A stretch of 64,000 nt of DNA, taken from contig JBIKIN010000014.1 of assembly GCA_044361595.1 (NCBI GenBank), positions 1 to 64,000 on the forward strand, written 5' to 3'. The DNA comes from Pseudopedobacter sp044361595 (lineage in GTDB: Bacteria > Bacteroidota > Bacteroidia > Sphingobacteriales > Sphingobacteriaceae). This document shows positions 16,221-24,273 of this stretch, one piece after another. A program made the translations under genes and the position numbers. Numbering within the stretch: position 1 is the stretch's first letter; each line of letters starts with the position of its first letter. A model generated the notes under the pieces. The model ran no database searches and was not told where the DNA came from. It saw nothing but the letters and a program-made list of their open reading frames with translations.

Positions 16221-17099
16221 ATGGAAGAATTTGAAGACAGTAGAGCTGCAAAAAAAACTAAAACTATTTATGTTTCTACAGTAATTAGTATTTCATTGGT
16301 TTTACTAATGGTTGGTTTATTGGGTTTAATCCTAGTGCATGGACGCAAATTATCTAACTACGTAAAAGAAAATATTGTGCTAAACGTAATTATTAACGAT
16401 GGCACTAAAGAAGTTGATATTTTGCAATTGCAAAAACAAATAGAAGGCAATAATTATGTTAAAAATACTGCCTACGTAAGTAAAGAAGAAGCTGCTAAAA
16501 ACCTAACTGCAGATTTAGGCGAAGATTTTATTAAATTTTTAGGCTATAACCCTTTGCTATCAACCATAGATGTTTACTTAAAAGCAGACTATGCTAACAA
16601 TGAAAGTATTGAAGTCTTAAGCAAACAGTTAAGAAAAAATTCAATTATTAACGAGGTGCGCTATCAAAAATCTTTGGTTGATATGATTAACCAAAATATT
16701 CGCACCATTTCTTTAGTGATTTTGGGATTTGGAACTGTTCTTTTGATTATTGCTGTTGCGCTAATCAACAATACCATCAGACTTGCTATTTACTCGCAAA
16801 GGTTTTTGATAAAAAGTATGCAATTGGTCGGCGCTACACGTGGATTTATTAGAAAACCATTTATAAATTACGGTATTTTACATGGCTTTATTGCGGGCTT
16901 AATTGCTATAATTTTATTGCTTCTTACACTTTATTTTGCACAGCAAGAAATTCCAGAATTAGTGGTTTTAACCGATATGTTTGAATTTGTGATCGTGTTT
17001 ATTGGTGTTATTGCAGTAGGTATTTTAATATCGGGCATAAGCACTTATTTTGCAGTTACTAAATATTTAGGCTTAAAAACTCAAGATTTATACAGATAA
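16221..17099 (+). CDS. ftsX: Cell division protein FtsX (permease-like)
   Basis: 292 residues with the FtsX topology. A cytoplasmic N-terminus and one membrane span (about 16-40) are followed by an extracytoplasmic domain (about 45-165, LNVIINDGTKEVDILQLQKQ), then three further spans (about 168-195, 215-245, 258-282). FtsX works with the ATPase FtsE to activate septal peptidoglycan hydrolases. ftsE is not adjacent, as is common in Bacteroidetes. It heads a tight run: DUF3098 begins 1 bp after its stop. Confidence 0.93.
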   Translation: MEEFEDSRAAKKTKTIYVSTVISISLVLLMVGLLGLILVHGRKLSNYVKENIVLNVIINDGTKEVDILQLQKQIEGNNYVKNTAYVSKEEAAKNLTADLGEDFIKFLGYNPLLSTIDVYLKADYANNESIEVLSKQLRKNSIINEVRYQKSLVDMINQNIRTISLVILGFGTVLLIIAVALINNTIRLAIYSQRFLIKSMQLVGATRGFIRKPFINYGILHGFIAGLIAIILLLLTLYFAQQEIPELVVLTDMFEFVIVFIGVIAVGILISGISTYFAVTKYLGLKTQDLYR

Positions 17100-17100
17100 A

Positions 17101-17331
17101 ATGGCTCAAAAAACTCCAAATACCACCGAAAACCAAAAAGTAAATTTTGTTTTTGGTAAACTAAATTATCAATTATTAATTGCAAGCATTATTATGGTTG
17201 GAATTGGCTTTTTCTTAATGAGTGGCGAAACAGATATTTACAACAACACTAAAATTGTTATAGCTCCAATTGTAGTTATAGCAGGCTTTGCATTAGGTTT
17301 TGTTGCAGTTTTAAAAAAATCTGCCGACTAA
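17101..17331 (+). CDS. DUF3098 small membrane protein
   Basis: 76 residues. After a polar N-terminus with the VNFVFGKLNYQLLIASIIMV signature there are two membrane spans (about 29-46 and 52-70). It matches the Bacteroidetes family DUF3098, which is almost always found between ftsX and uppP, as here (1 bp and 4 bp gaps). The role is unknown. The context suggests envelope or division functions. Confidence 0.9.
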   Translation: MAQKTPNTTENQKVNFVFGKLNYQLLIASIIMVGIGFFLMSGETDIYNNTKIVIAPIVVIAGFALGFVAVLKKSAD

Positions 17332-17335
17332 ATAA

Positions 17336-18130
17336 ATGACTGTTTTTGAAACCATTGTTTTAGCCATTGTAGAAGGCTTAACCGAGTTTTTACCCGTTTC
17401 TTCTACTGGTCATATGATTATTGCCTCCTCTTTAATGGGCATACAATCCAATAATTTTGTTAAACTATTTACAGTTGCCATACAGTTAGGAACTATTATT
17501 TCTGTAGTGGTTTTATACTTTAAACGTTTTTTTAAATCTTTAGATTTTTACTATAAATTAATTACAGCCTTCATACCAGCTGTAATTTTTGGCTTGTTAT
17601 TCAGCGATAAAATTGATGAATTACTAGAAAGTCCACTTACTGTTGGTATTTCACTTTTATTAGGTGGCATCGTTTTATTATTTGTAGATAAATGGTTTAA
17701 AAATGCCCCAATAGACGATGCTGATCAAATAAACTATCCAACTGCTTTTATAATCGGGGTTTTCCAATGTTTTGCCATGATTCCGGGTGTTTCCCGTTCT
17801 GGTGCTTCTATTGTTGGAGGCATGACTCAAAAACTAACCAGAAAAGCCGCAGCGGAATTTTCCTTTTTTTTAGCTGTACCCACTATGTTTGCCGCAACAG
17901 CGAAAAAATTATACGATTTCTTTAAAGATGGGCATACCATAAGTCCTCAAGAAGTAAACCTTTTAATTATTGGTAATGTTGTTGGTTTTATAGTTGCCTT
18001 AGTAGCTATCAAAAGCTTCATCAGTTTTTTAAGCAAAAACGGATTTAAGGTTTTTGGGATTTACAGAATAATTGTTGGGGCAATAATTATTATTTTATTG
18101 CTTAGTGGGCAAAGCCTGCAAATTATTTAA
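17336..18130 (+). CDS. uppP: Undecaprenyl-diphosphate phosphatase
   Basis: 264 residues; recycles the lipid carrier C55-PP for cell wall synthesis. The family motifs are VEGLTEFLPVSSTGHMII near residues 12-30 and the second PGVSRSGASI motif near 148-157. The integral membrane profile has seven to eight spans. It lies in a run with ftsX and DUF3098 upstream and truB 2 bp downstream. Confidence 0.96.
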   Translation: MTVFETIVLAIVEGLTEFLPVSSTGHMIIASSLMGIQSNNFVKLFTVAIQLGTIISVVVLYFKRFFKSLDFYYKLITAFIPAVIFGLLFSDKIDELLESPLTVGISLLLGGIVLLFVDKWFKNAPIDDADQINYPTAFIIGVFQCFAMIPGVSRSGASIVGGMTQKLTRKAAAEFSFFLAVPTMFAATAKKLYDFFKDGHTISPQEVNLLIIGNVVGFIVALVAIKSFISFLSKNGFKVFGIYRIIVGAIIIILLLSGQSLQII

Positions 18131-18132
18131 CC

Positions 18133-18861
18133 ATGTCTTTAGAAAGTCCTGATAAAATATTTCCCAAATTTGATTTTACCCAAGGCGAAGTTTTACTCAT
18201 TAATAAACCTTATAGCTGGACCTCCTTTGATGTTGTTGGAAAAATAAGAAACAGTTTTAAGCCCTTAAAATTAAAAGTAGGGCATGCTGGGACTTTAGAT
18301 CCGCTGGCAACAGGTTTATTAATTATTTGCACCGGAAAGCTTACCAAACAAATAGACACTTACCAAGCCGAAGAAAAAGAATACACCGGCACTTTTACTT
18401 TAGGCGCAACCACTCCTTCCTACGATTTAGAGACAGAGGTTGATGCTACATTTGATGTCAATAACTTATCTGAAGTAGACATCTTAAACCAAACAAAAAA
18501 CTTTATTGGCGATTTAGAGCAGTACCCTCCAGCACACTCGGCTATAAAAGTAGATGGAGAAAGACTATACTTAAAAGCTAGAAGAGGAGAGACTGTAGAG
18601 TTAAAAACCAGAAAAGTTAGCATTAGCGAGTTTGAAATTACTAGAATTTGTTTACCCGAAGTGGACTTTAGAGTGGTTTGCACTAAAGGTACTTACATTA
18701 GATCTTTAGCTCATGATTTTGGCAAAAGTTTAAATAATGGCGCTTATTTATCTAAGCTTAGAAGAACAAAAAGTGGCAATTTTAAAATTGAGAATGCATA
18801 CGAGGTAATGGAATTGGTAAATCATATTAGAGTTATTAAAGAACAAGAAGATTTTAAGTGA
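18133..18861 (+). CDS. truB: tRNA pseudouridine-55 synthase
   Basis: 242 residues. The catalytic motif HAGTLDPLATGLLI (Asp near residue 56) and the later YPPAHSAIKVDGERLY and CTKGTYIRSLAHDFG blocks define TruB. It modifies U55 in the T-loop of tRNAs. It begins 2 bp after uppP. The 91-bp gap to ribF is filled by an AAATCGTAAATC-type tandem tract. Confidence 0.96.
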   Translation: MSLESPDKIFPKFDFTQGEVLLINKPYSWTSFDVVGKIRNSFKPLKLKVGHAGTLDPLATGLLIICTGKLTKQIDTYQAEEKEYTGTFTLGATTPSYDLETEVDATFDVNNLSEVDILNQTKNFIGDLEQYPPAHSAIKVDGERLYLKARRGETVELKTRKVSISEFEITRICLPEVDFRVVCTKGTYIRSLAHDFGKSLNNGAYLSKLRRTKSGNFKIENAYEVMELVNHIRVIKEQEDFK

Positions 18862-18945
18862 TTATTGATTTAAGATTTATCAAAATAAGATTTTATAATC
18901 TTTACAAAACAAAATCGTAAATCAAAAATCGTAATTCGTAAATTG
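18862..18945. repeat. AAATCGTAAATC-type tandem tract between truB and ribF
   Basis: The gap is made mostly of degenerate units such as AAATCGTAAATC, AAAAATCGTAATTCG and TAAGATTT. A very similar AATCAAAAATC stretch occurs 750 bp downstream inside the ribF coding region. Confidence 0.55.
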
Positions 18946-18952
18946 TGTATTC

Positions 18953-19957
18953 ATGCAAATCTATCATCATATTAAAGATTTTAAGCCCCTAAAAAATGCC
19001 ATAGTTACCATTGGCACTTTTGATGGAGTTCATCTGGGTCATCAAGAAATAATAGAAAAACTGGTAGAAAAAGCAAAAATTAATAAGGGGGAATCCGTAA
19101 TCCTAACATTCTTTCCTCACCCAAGAATGATATTAAATCCGGGCGATTACTCACTTAAAATGATTAATACCATGTCCGAGAAAGCGTTTTTATTATCCCA
19201 GTTAGGAGTAGATCACCTCATTATTACTCCATTTACAAGAGATTTTTCAAACCTTTCTCCTCAAGAATATATCAATCAAGTTTTAGTTAACCAAATTGGC
19301 ATGAGAAGCATCGTTATCGGCTACGACCATAGGTTTGGAAAAGATAGAAGTGGCGGTTTAACCGAACTTTTAAACTTTAACGAGGAGTTTAATTATGAAG
19401 TAGAAGAAATACCAGAACAAGATATTAATGATTTCGCAATCTCATCAACAAGGATTAGGAAAGCCTTAGAATTAGGTGATGTAGATACAGCTAAACAATT
19501 GATGGGACACCCATTTTCTTTAACTGGAAAAGTAATAAAAGGCGACCAAATAGGTAGAACATTGGGCTACCCTACAGCTAACTTATTTATAGAAGAAAGC
19601 TATAAATTAATCCCATCTGATGGTATTTATGCCGTTGAAATAGAGATTCAAGAAACAAGAAATAAGAATCAAGAATTACGTAACCCTTTTCACCCAGAAA
19701 ATCAAAAATCTTTAATCTCAAATCATAAATTCATAGGAATGGCTTATATTGGACATCGCCCTACCATTAATGGGATGAGTCAGAACATAGAAGTTAATAT
19801 TTTTGATTTTAAAAAAGACATCTATCATCAAACAATAAAAATAAACTTCTTGCACTTCATTAGGCATGATGTTAAGTTTGAAGGTTTAGCACAATTAACC
19901 AAACAATTAGGCATAGACAAAGAAAATACTTTAAGTTATTTCTCTAATTTAGATTAA
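18953..19957 (+). CDS. ribF: Bifunctional riboflavin kinase / FAD synthetase
   Basis: 334 residues. The N-terminal FAD synthetase domain (about 15-180) shows TFDGVHLGHQEII and the ISSTRIRKAL signature. The C-terminal riboflavin kinase domain (about 183-330) shows LGYPTANLF, the substrate-binding PTAN motif. It makes FMN and FAD from riboflavin. Oddity: at about residues 231-261 the kinase domain has an insert of about 25-30 residues (EIQETRNKNQELRNP and on) between the strand GIYAVEIEI and the next strand FIGMAYIGHRPTI. It is encoded by degenerate tandem tracts. Confidence 0.95.
   Translation: MQIYHHIKDFKPLKNAIVTIGTFDGVHLGHQEIIEKLVEKAKINKGESVILTFFPHPRMILNPGDYSLKMINTMSEKAFLLSQLGVDHLIITPFTRDFSNLSPQEYINQVLVNQIGMRSIVIGYDHRFGKDRSGGLTELLNFNEEFNYEVEEIPEQDINDFAISSTRIRKALELGDVDTAKQLMGHPFSLTGKVIKGDQIGRTLGYPTANLFIEESYKLIPSDGIYAVEIEIQETRNKNQELRNPFHPENQKSLISNHKFIGMAYIGHRPTINGMSQNIEVNIFDFKKDIYHQTIKINFLHFIRHDVKFEGLAQLTKQLGIDKENTLSYFSNLD
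19645..19732 (+). repeat. Tandem tracts of two types inside ribF
   Basis: 19645-19680 reads as CAAGAAACAAGAAATAAG-like units. 19698-19732 reads as AAATCAAAAATCTTTAATC-like units. Both types match intergenic tracts elsewhere in the window (14240, 18862). The reading frame of ribF stays open through both. Confidence 0.6.
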
Positions 19958-19958
19958 G

Positions 19959-20573
19959 CTAAAAAAACAGCTCTTTGGCAGCTTGTAAAGCCGCTAAAGC
20001 AAAAAACACAATGGCAATGGCTAGGTTAATAGCTTTGTGGCTAAAAGAAAACTTTTTTTGAATATATTGAGCAAATCTGGCAAACAAATACAAACAAATA
20101 AAACAACCAACAGCCGCACCAATGGCAAACAACTCTAATCCAATACCTTCAGTTGTTATCCAATTATTAGCAATTAAGTAAGTACCTCCTATGGCCCAGT
20201 AAGGAATAATCATGGGGTTAAAAACCCCTAAAATAATTCCAGTTTTTATACTGTCTCTTTTTCTAACCGCCTTTTGTTCCTTAGGTTTTTGATAAGCTTG
20301 CGTTAAACTTATTGAACCCATAATTAGTAAAACCAGCACCAAAAGCCAGCCTAACCAATGTAAAAAATCTTGCTTCTCTGCAAAGTAGGCAGCAAAATTC
20401 ATTAAAATATAGGTTACTATTCCCTCTATAATAGAGAATGTAATAACAAAAACTAAAGCTTGTTTAACACCCTTATTTATAGATATTTGTATAGTAGTTA
20501 AATTGATATTACCTAGCGGTAAATACCCGAAAAAATTAACAACTATGGCTACAATAAACGTTAATAAAAGCAT
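19959..20573 (-). CDS. LysE-family exporter
   Basis: 204 residues with about six membrane spans. It has the family opening with a conserved PLGNINLTTIQISINKGVKQA segment and a second NPMIIPYWAIGG segment near residue 118. LysE/RhtB-type proteins export amino acids or related small molecules. The substrate here is unknown. It is convergent with ribF (1 bp between stops). Its start faces the sigma-54-like site and surE. Confidence 0.85.
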   Translation of the reverse strand: MLLLTFIVAIVVNFFGYLPLGNINLTTIQISINKGVKQALVFVITFSIIEGIVTYILMNFAAYFAEKQDFLHWLGWLLVLVLLIMGSISLTQAYQKPKEQKAVRKRDSIKTGIILGVFNPMIIPYWAIGGTYLIANNWITTEGIGLELFAIGAAVGCFICLYLFARFAQYIQKKFSFSHKAINLAIAIVFFALAALQAAKELFF

Positions 20574-20673
20574 TAACCAAATATATAAACAGTATCAAAT
20601 AAATGAATCATAAATTAAGATTCTTCATCAATTAATTTGATAACAAGGATAAAAAACATGAAACATTATTTTT

Positions 20674-20690
20674 TTGGCATAACCTTTGTA
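20674..20690 (+). promoter_or_regulatory. Sigma-54-like promoter element
   Basis: TTGGCATAACCTTTGTA has the GG and TG of a -24/-12 element at the right spacing (compare TGGCAC-N5-TTGC). The last C of TTGC is replaced by T. An alternative reading as an imperfect TAnnTTTG primary promoter is possible. A short hairpin-rich transcript with its own terminator follows. Confidence 0.4.
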
Positions 20691-20699
20691 AAACAATAA

Positions 20700-20780
20700 T
20701 ATCTCTGTAAAGAGAGATAAATTTCATACGTTTAAGTTTAGGTTTATAAAAGGAGGCGCTCATCGTCTCCTTTTATTTTT
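20700..20780 (+). ncRNA. Candidate small RNA between the LysE gene and surE
   Basis: About 12 bp after the -24/-12-like site there is a 7-bp hairpin (TATCTCT at 20700-20706 with 20713-20719), a 28-nt single-stranded stretch and a strong terminator (AAAAGGAGGCG at 20748-20758 with its complement at 20764-20774, one G-T pair, then a T run). No convincing ORF lies in it. The terminator cannot serve the LysE gene, which runs the other way, nor surE, which starts later. A short independent transcript of about 80 nt is the simplest reading. Confidence 0.4.
20748..20780 (+). terminator. Terminator upstream of surE
   Basis: An 11-bp stem with one G-T pair and a 5-nt loop is followed by TTTTATTTTTTG. 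It lies 60 bp before surE and ends the putative small RNA. Confidence 0.75.
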
Positions 20781-20838
20781 TGAAATAAAAATCCATAAAA
20801 CCTCATCTTTGTTAACTTTGTAGTTAACAAATAAAAAT

Positions 20839-21615
20839 ATGGCATCTAAAAAATATAATATCCTTGTTGTAAATGACGACGGTATAACCGCACCAGGAAT
20901 AAAAGCATTAATAGAAGTAGTAAAAGAATTGGGGGATGTTACGGTTGTTGCGCCAGATAGTCCACAATCTGGTATGGGCCATGCTATTACCATTGGTAAA
21001 CCACTACGTTTAGACAAAGTAAAACTTTACGACGGAATAGAAATGTACAAATGCTCTGGTACTCCTGTAGATTGTGTAAAACTTGCTGTAAACAAAATTT
21101 TTAAAGGCCAAAAGCCTGATTTATGTGTATCGGGAATTAACCACGGACTGAACAACTCTATCAATGTAATCTACTCAGGTACTATGTCTGCTGCAGTAGA
21201 GGGCGCTATAGAAAATATTCCTTCGGTAGGTTTTTCTTTAGATGATTATACTTGGGATGCCAATTTTGAAGATTGTAAAAAGTACATCAAAGAAATTTGT
21301 ATTCAAATATTAAATAATGGATTACAACAAGGCACTTTGCTTAATGTTAATTTCCCCAACAACTCGGCACCTATTAATGGAATTAAAATTTGCCGACAAG
21401 CCAATGCCAAATGGGCCGAAGATTTTGAGGAAAGACAAGACCCCTACAAACGCAATTATTACTGGTTAACAGGTGTTTTTCAAAATAATGATAAAGGCGA
21501 AGACTCCGATGTTTGGGCTTTAGAAAACCATTATGTGTCTGTTGTTCCCGTACAATTTGATATGACCGCACACCACGCTATTGCCTCACTTAACCAATGG
21601 ACTTTCAATGTTTAA
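20839..21615 (+). CDS. surE: 5'-nucleotidase SurE
   Basis: 258 residues. The metal-binding opening ILVVNDDGITAPGIKAL, the SGTPVDCVKLAV block and the SGINHGLNNSINVIYSGTMS block define SurE. It dephosphorylates nucleoside monophosphates and is often linked to stationary-phase survival. A TAACTTTG (-7-like) element lies at 20813-20820. Its last 8 bases overlap the start of a small membrane protein gene. Confidence 0.96.
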   Translation: MASKKYNILVVNDDGITAPGIKALIEVVKELGDVTVVAPDSPQSGMGHAITIGKPLRLDKVKLYDGIEMYKCSGTPVDCVKLAVNKIFKGQKPDLCVSGINHGLNNSINVIYSGTMSAAVEGAIENIPSVGFSLDDYTWDANFEDCKKYIKEICIQILNNGLQQGTLLNVNFPNNSAPINGIKICRQANAKWAEDFEERQDPYKRNYYWLTGVFQNNDKGEDSDVWALENHYVSVVPVQFDMTAHHAIASLNQWTFNV

Positions 21616-21871
21616 AAAAGATACTGTTTGGCTGGGTATAGGCATTGGTTTGTTTTTTCCAGCTGTTGCTTTTTTTATTGTAGAAGTAATTAAAAAGAAT
21701 CTTGTTTTCTTACAAAAAGACGATTTACTATACATAGGTTGCGTTGCCATTAATATGTTACTCCTCAAATATGTCTATAAAAAAGACATGGAATTAACTG
21801 GTAAAGGAATTATTTCTGCCACGTTTGTGTGTGCATTTATTTTCTTTTATTATAAATTTAATAAGGGTTAA
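21608..21871 (+). CDS. Small membrane protein between surE and lpxB
   Basis: 87 residues from the ATG at 21608 (MFKKDTVWLGIGIGLFFPAV). An upstream in-frame ATG at 21581 would extend 9 codons into surE, with no signal of its own. Three hydrophobic segments (about 7-26, 38-55, 66-82) predict an inner-membrane protein. Small proteins of this type commonly sit between surE and lpxB in related genomes, as I recall. No function is known. An 8-bp overlap with surE suggests translational coupling. Confidence 0.75.
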   Translation: MFKKDTVWLGIGIGLFFPAVAFFIVEVIKKNLVFLQKDDLLYIGCVAINMLLLKYVYKKDMELTGKGIISATFVCAFIFFYYKFNKG

Positions 21872-21885
21872 ACAATGATTATTTT

Positions 21886-21994
21886 GGGCGTTTTAACACT
21901 CCGCCAACTAGCGGATTATACTCTAAGCCAAAGAAAAATAGTGTCGGGATGCCGCTTCTTCGAAGGAGTTCTTTGGACAATCCCTAACGCAAAA
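21886..21994 (+). repeat. Dispersed intergenic repeat, family 1, copy B
   Basis: It opens with GGGCGTTTTAACAC (21886-21899) and closes with CCCTAACGCAAAA (21982-21994). It fills the gap before lpxB. The open frame across it is short and is not a gene. It shares termini with copies at 2318-2456 and 53919-54023, and partly with 49559-49627. Confidence 0.6.
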
Positions 21995-22053
21995 CCGATA
22001 TTCGTAAAGGCACACACTCAAATCTCACATTTCAATTCTCATATCTACCCAAT

Positions 22054-23175
22054 ATGAAATACTATTTAGTAGCAGGCGAAGCATCTGGAGATTTACATGG
22101 CTCCAATCTTATCAAAACTTTAAAAGAAGTTGACGGCACAGCCGATTTTAGATATTACGGTGGTGATTTAATGCAGGCACAAGGTGGTACTTTAGTAAAA
22201 CACTACGCAGATATGGCCTTTATGGGGTTTTTAGAAGTTGCCCTAAACCTGAGAACCATTTTAAAAAATATTAAAAAATGTAAAGAAGATATTTTAAGGT
22301 ATCAGCCAGATGTATTGATACTGATAGATTTCCCAGGTTTCAATCTTAAAATTGCAAAATTTGCTAAAGAGCAAGGTATTCAAGTACATTATTATATATC
22401 GCCAAAAGTATGGGCATGGAACCAGAAACGCGTTTTAAAAATAAAACGTGATGTAGATTTTATGTATTGTATTCTACCTTTTGAAGTAGATTTCTATAAA
22501 ACTTGGGGAATGGAAGTAGATTATGTAGGTAATCCATTATTGGATGCTAAGTCCGCATTTACTCCAAACTCAAACTTTAAAATACAAAACAACTTATCTA
22601 ACAAACCTATTATTGCGTTATTACCAGGCAGCAGAAAACAAGAGTTAAATTATATTTTGCCTGATATGCTAAGCGTTATTTCTCACTTTCCAAACTACCA
22701 GTTTGTTATTGCAGGAGCACCATCGTTTAAAAAAGAGTTTTACCAGCAATATTTAAATAACTTAGACATTCCTATTATCTTTAATGCTACTTACGATTTA
22801 TTGAATATAGCCAAAGCTGCTTTAGTAACTTCTGGAACGGCAACCCTAGAAACTGCTTTGTTTAAAGTGCCGCAAGTGGTGCTGTATAAAGGCAGTAAAA
22901 TATCCATTGCCATTGCCCGTTTGCTGGTAAAAATTAGGTTTATTTCTTTGGTAAATTTAATTATGGATAGTCAAACAGTAACTGAGCTTATCCAAGAAGA
23001 TTGTAACAAAAAACGAATTACAGAAGAGTTAAACCATATCATCAGCGAACCTAAACGAAGCGAAATGCTAGCTAATTATGAAATTTTAGCCGATAAAATG
23101 GGAAAAGCTGGCGCATCAGAAAAAACCGCTAATTTGATCTATGGATATTCAACATCTGCAAATATTAAATCTTAG
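22054..23175 (+). CDS. lpxB: Lipid-A-disaccharide synthase
   Basis: 373 residues; joins UDP-diacylglucosamine and lipid X to make the lipid A disaccharide. The family opening MKYYLVAGEASGDLHGSNLI fixes the start. The DFPGFNLKIAKFAK, YISPKVWAWNQKRV and LLPGSRKQEL blocks are present, as is the C-terminal ATLETALFKVPQVVLYK. It indicates a lipopolysaccharide-type outer membrane. A family-1 intergenic repeat separates it from the small membrane protein. Confidence 0.96.
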   Translation: MKYYLVAGEASGDLHGSNLIKTLKEVDGTADFRYYGGDLMQAQGGTLVKHYADMAFMGFLEVALNLRTILKNIKKCKEDILRYQPDVLILIDFPGFNLKIAKFAKEQGIQVHYYISPKVWAWNQKRVLKIKRDVDFMYCILPFEVDFYKTWGMEVDYVGNPLLDAKSAFTPNSNFKIQNNLSNKPIIALLPGSRKQELNYILPDMLSVISHFPNYQFVIAGAPSFKKEFYQQYLNNLDIPIIFNATYDLLNIAKAALVTSGTATLETALFKVPQVVLYKGSKISIAIARLLVKIRFISLVNLIMDSQTVTELIQEDCNKKRITEELNHIISEPKRSEMLANYEILADKMGKAGASEKTANLIYGYSTSANIKS

Positions 23176-23239
23176 GTAATTGAAATCTGAACTTATAATT
23201 ACTTAATTTTCACACCATATTTTACAAACATCGTTATTT

Positions 23240-23896
23240 ATGAGTATAACAAAACTGAAATGGAGTATTGCACAAAAACTAGAATACAATTGGTGGCAAA
23301 AGTATCTTAAAAACAAAGATCCTAAGCAATATATCAAATGGAAAACAGATTACTGGAATAAATTATTAAGCGAACTTTCGAATCACATAACTTTACCCAT
23401 AAATCAAAAGGTGTTAGATGCTGGCTGTGGTCCGGCTGGAATATTTCTTGCGCTTCATCAAAACACAGTTTATGCCATAGATCCTTTATTAGATAAATAT
23501 CAAAATTTACCTCACTTTAATGTAGAGAAAAATGATTTTGTAACATTTAACTGCCAAACATTAGAGTCGTTTAACGAGGTTGAGTTGTACGATTATATTT
23601 TTTGCCTTAATGCCATAAATCATGTTAGAGATATAGATTTATGCTATGATAATTTAGTAAAAGCCTTAAAACCCGGTGGTATGATGATCATCTCTACTGA
23701 TGCTCATAAATATTCTTTCTTTAAAAAAGTATTTCAACTTATACCAGGAGATGTATTGCATCCCATTCAATTAGAAATTTCTGAATATGATGACTTTTTA
23801 TTGAAAAGAAATATGAAAGTTATTAAAAACATAAATTACGAAAAGGGTAAAATATTTGATTATTACATTACTATAGCCAAAAAAAACAATCCATAA
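23240..23896 (+). CDS. Class I SAM-dependent methyltransferase
   Basis: 218 residues. The SAM-binding motif I is VLDAGCGPAGIFLAL (near residues 58-72). A post-I acidic region (AIDPLLDKY) and LKPGGMMIISTDAHKYSFF (motif III region) follow. The overall look is of a UbiG/Methyltransf_11-type small-molecule enzyme. It lies 64 bp after lpxB on the same strand. The substrate is unknown and no pathway partner is adjacent. Confidence 0.85.
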   Translation: MSITKLKWSIAQKLEYNWWQKYLKNKDPKQYIKWKTDYWNKLLSELSNHITLPINQKVLDAGCGPAGIFLALHQNTVYAIDPLLDKYQNLPHFNVEKNDFVTFNCQTLESFNEVELYDYIFCLNAINHVRDIDLCYDNLVKALKPGGMMIISTDAHKYSFFKKVFQLIPGDVLHPIQLEISEYDDFLLKRNMKVIKNINYEKGKIFDYYITIAKKNNP

Positions 23897-23991
23897 TTTA
23901 AAATAAAATAGAAATATCTTTTAAAGTTTGATTATAAGTAGATGGCTACGCTATCAATAACTTGCAAAGATAGAACGTTGAAGGCCAGATT

Positions 23992-24090
23992 ATTGCGCAA
24001 GGGATATGTAGGGCTTGATACATTCATTGGTTTGCATGTAAACGCAAACCAATGAATTACGGCACCCCGAAGAAGCCCGACCGAGTTTTG
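23992..24090 (+). repeat. Dispersed intergenic repeat, family 2, copy E
   Basis: It begins ATTGCGCAAGGGATA (23992) and ends near AGCCCGACCGAG (24073-24084). It contains a 14-bp perfect hairpin (ATTCATTGGTTTGC at 24022-24035 with 24044-24057). The copy at 59858-59955, reversed, has the same AGGGAT and AGCCCGACC boundaries but a different internal hairpin. The remaining gap 24091-24273 shows nothing else that I can name. Confidence 0.55.
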
Positions 24091-24273
24091 GATTTGTGAT
24101 AGAGAAAAGGATGCGCCCTAGTACTTATTTAAATCCTGTTTTACCTGTTACCTCAAATATCCAAAACTTCAAATTCTGCTTCTTTACTTCTTAATAACAA
24201 AACTCTTTCTAAAAAGCACCTTATTGGACTAATAATTGCAACAAAATAACTTTAAACATATAAACACAATATC

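Noticed and set aside
21875..22057. 60-codon frame upstream of lpxB
   Set aside because: It is made almost entirely of repeat family 1 copy B and overlaps the lpxB start. The product has no protein-like features.
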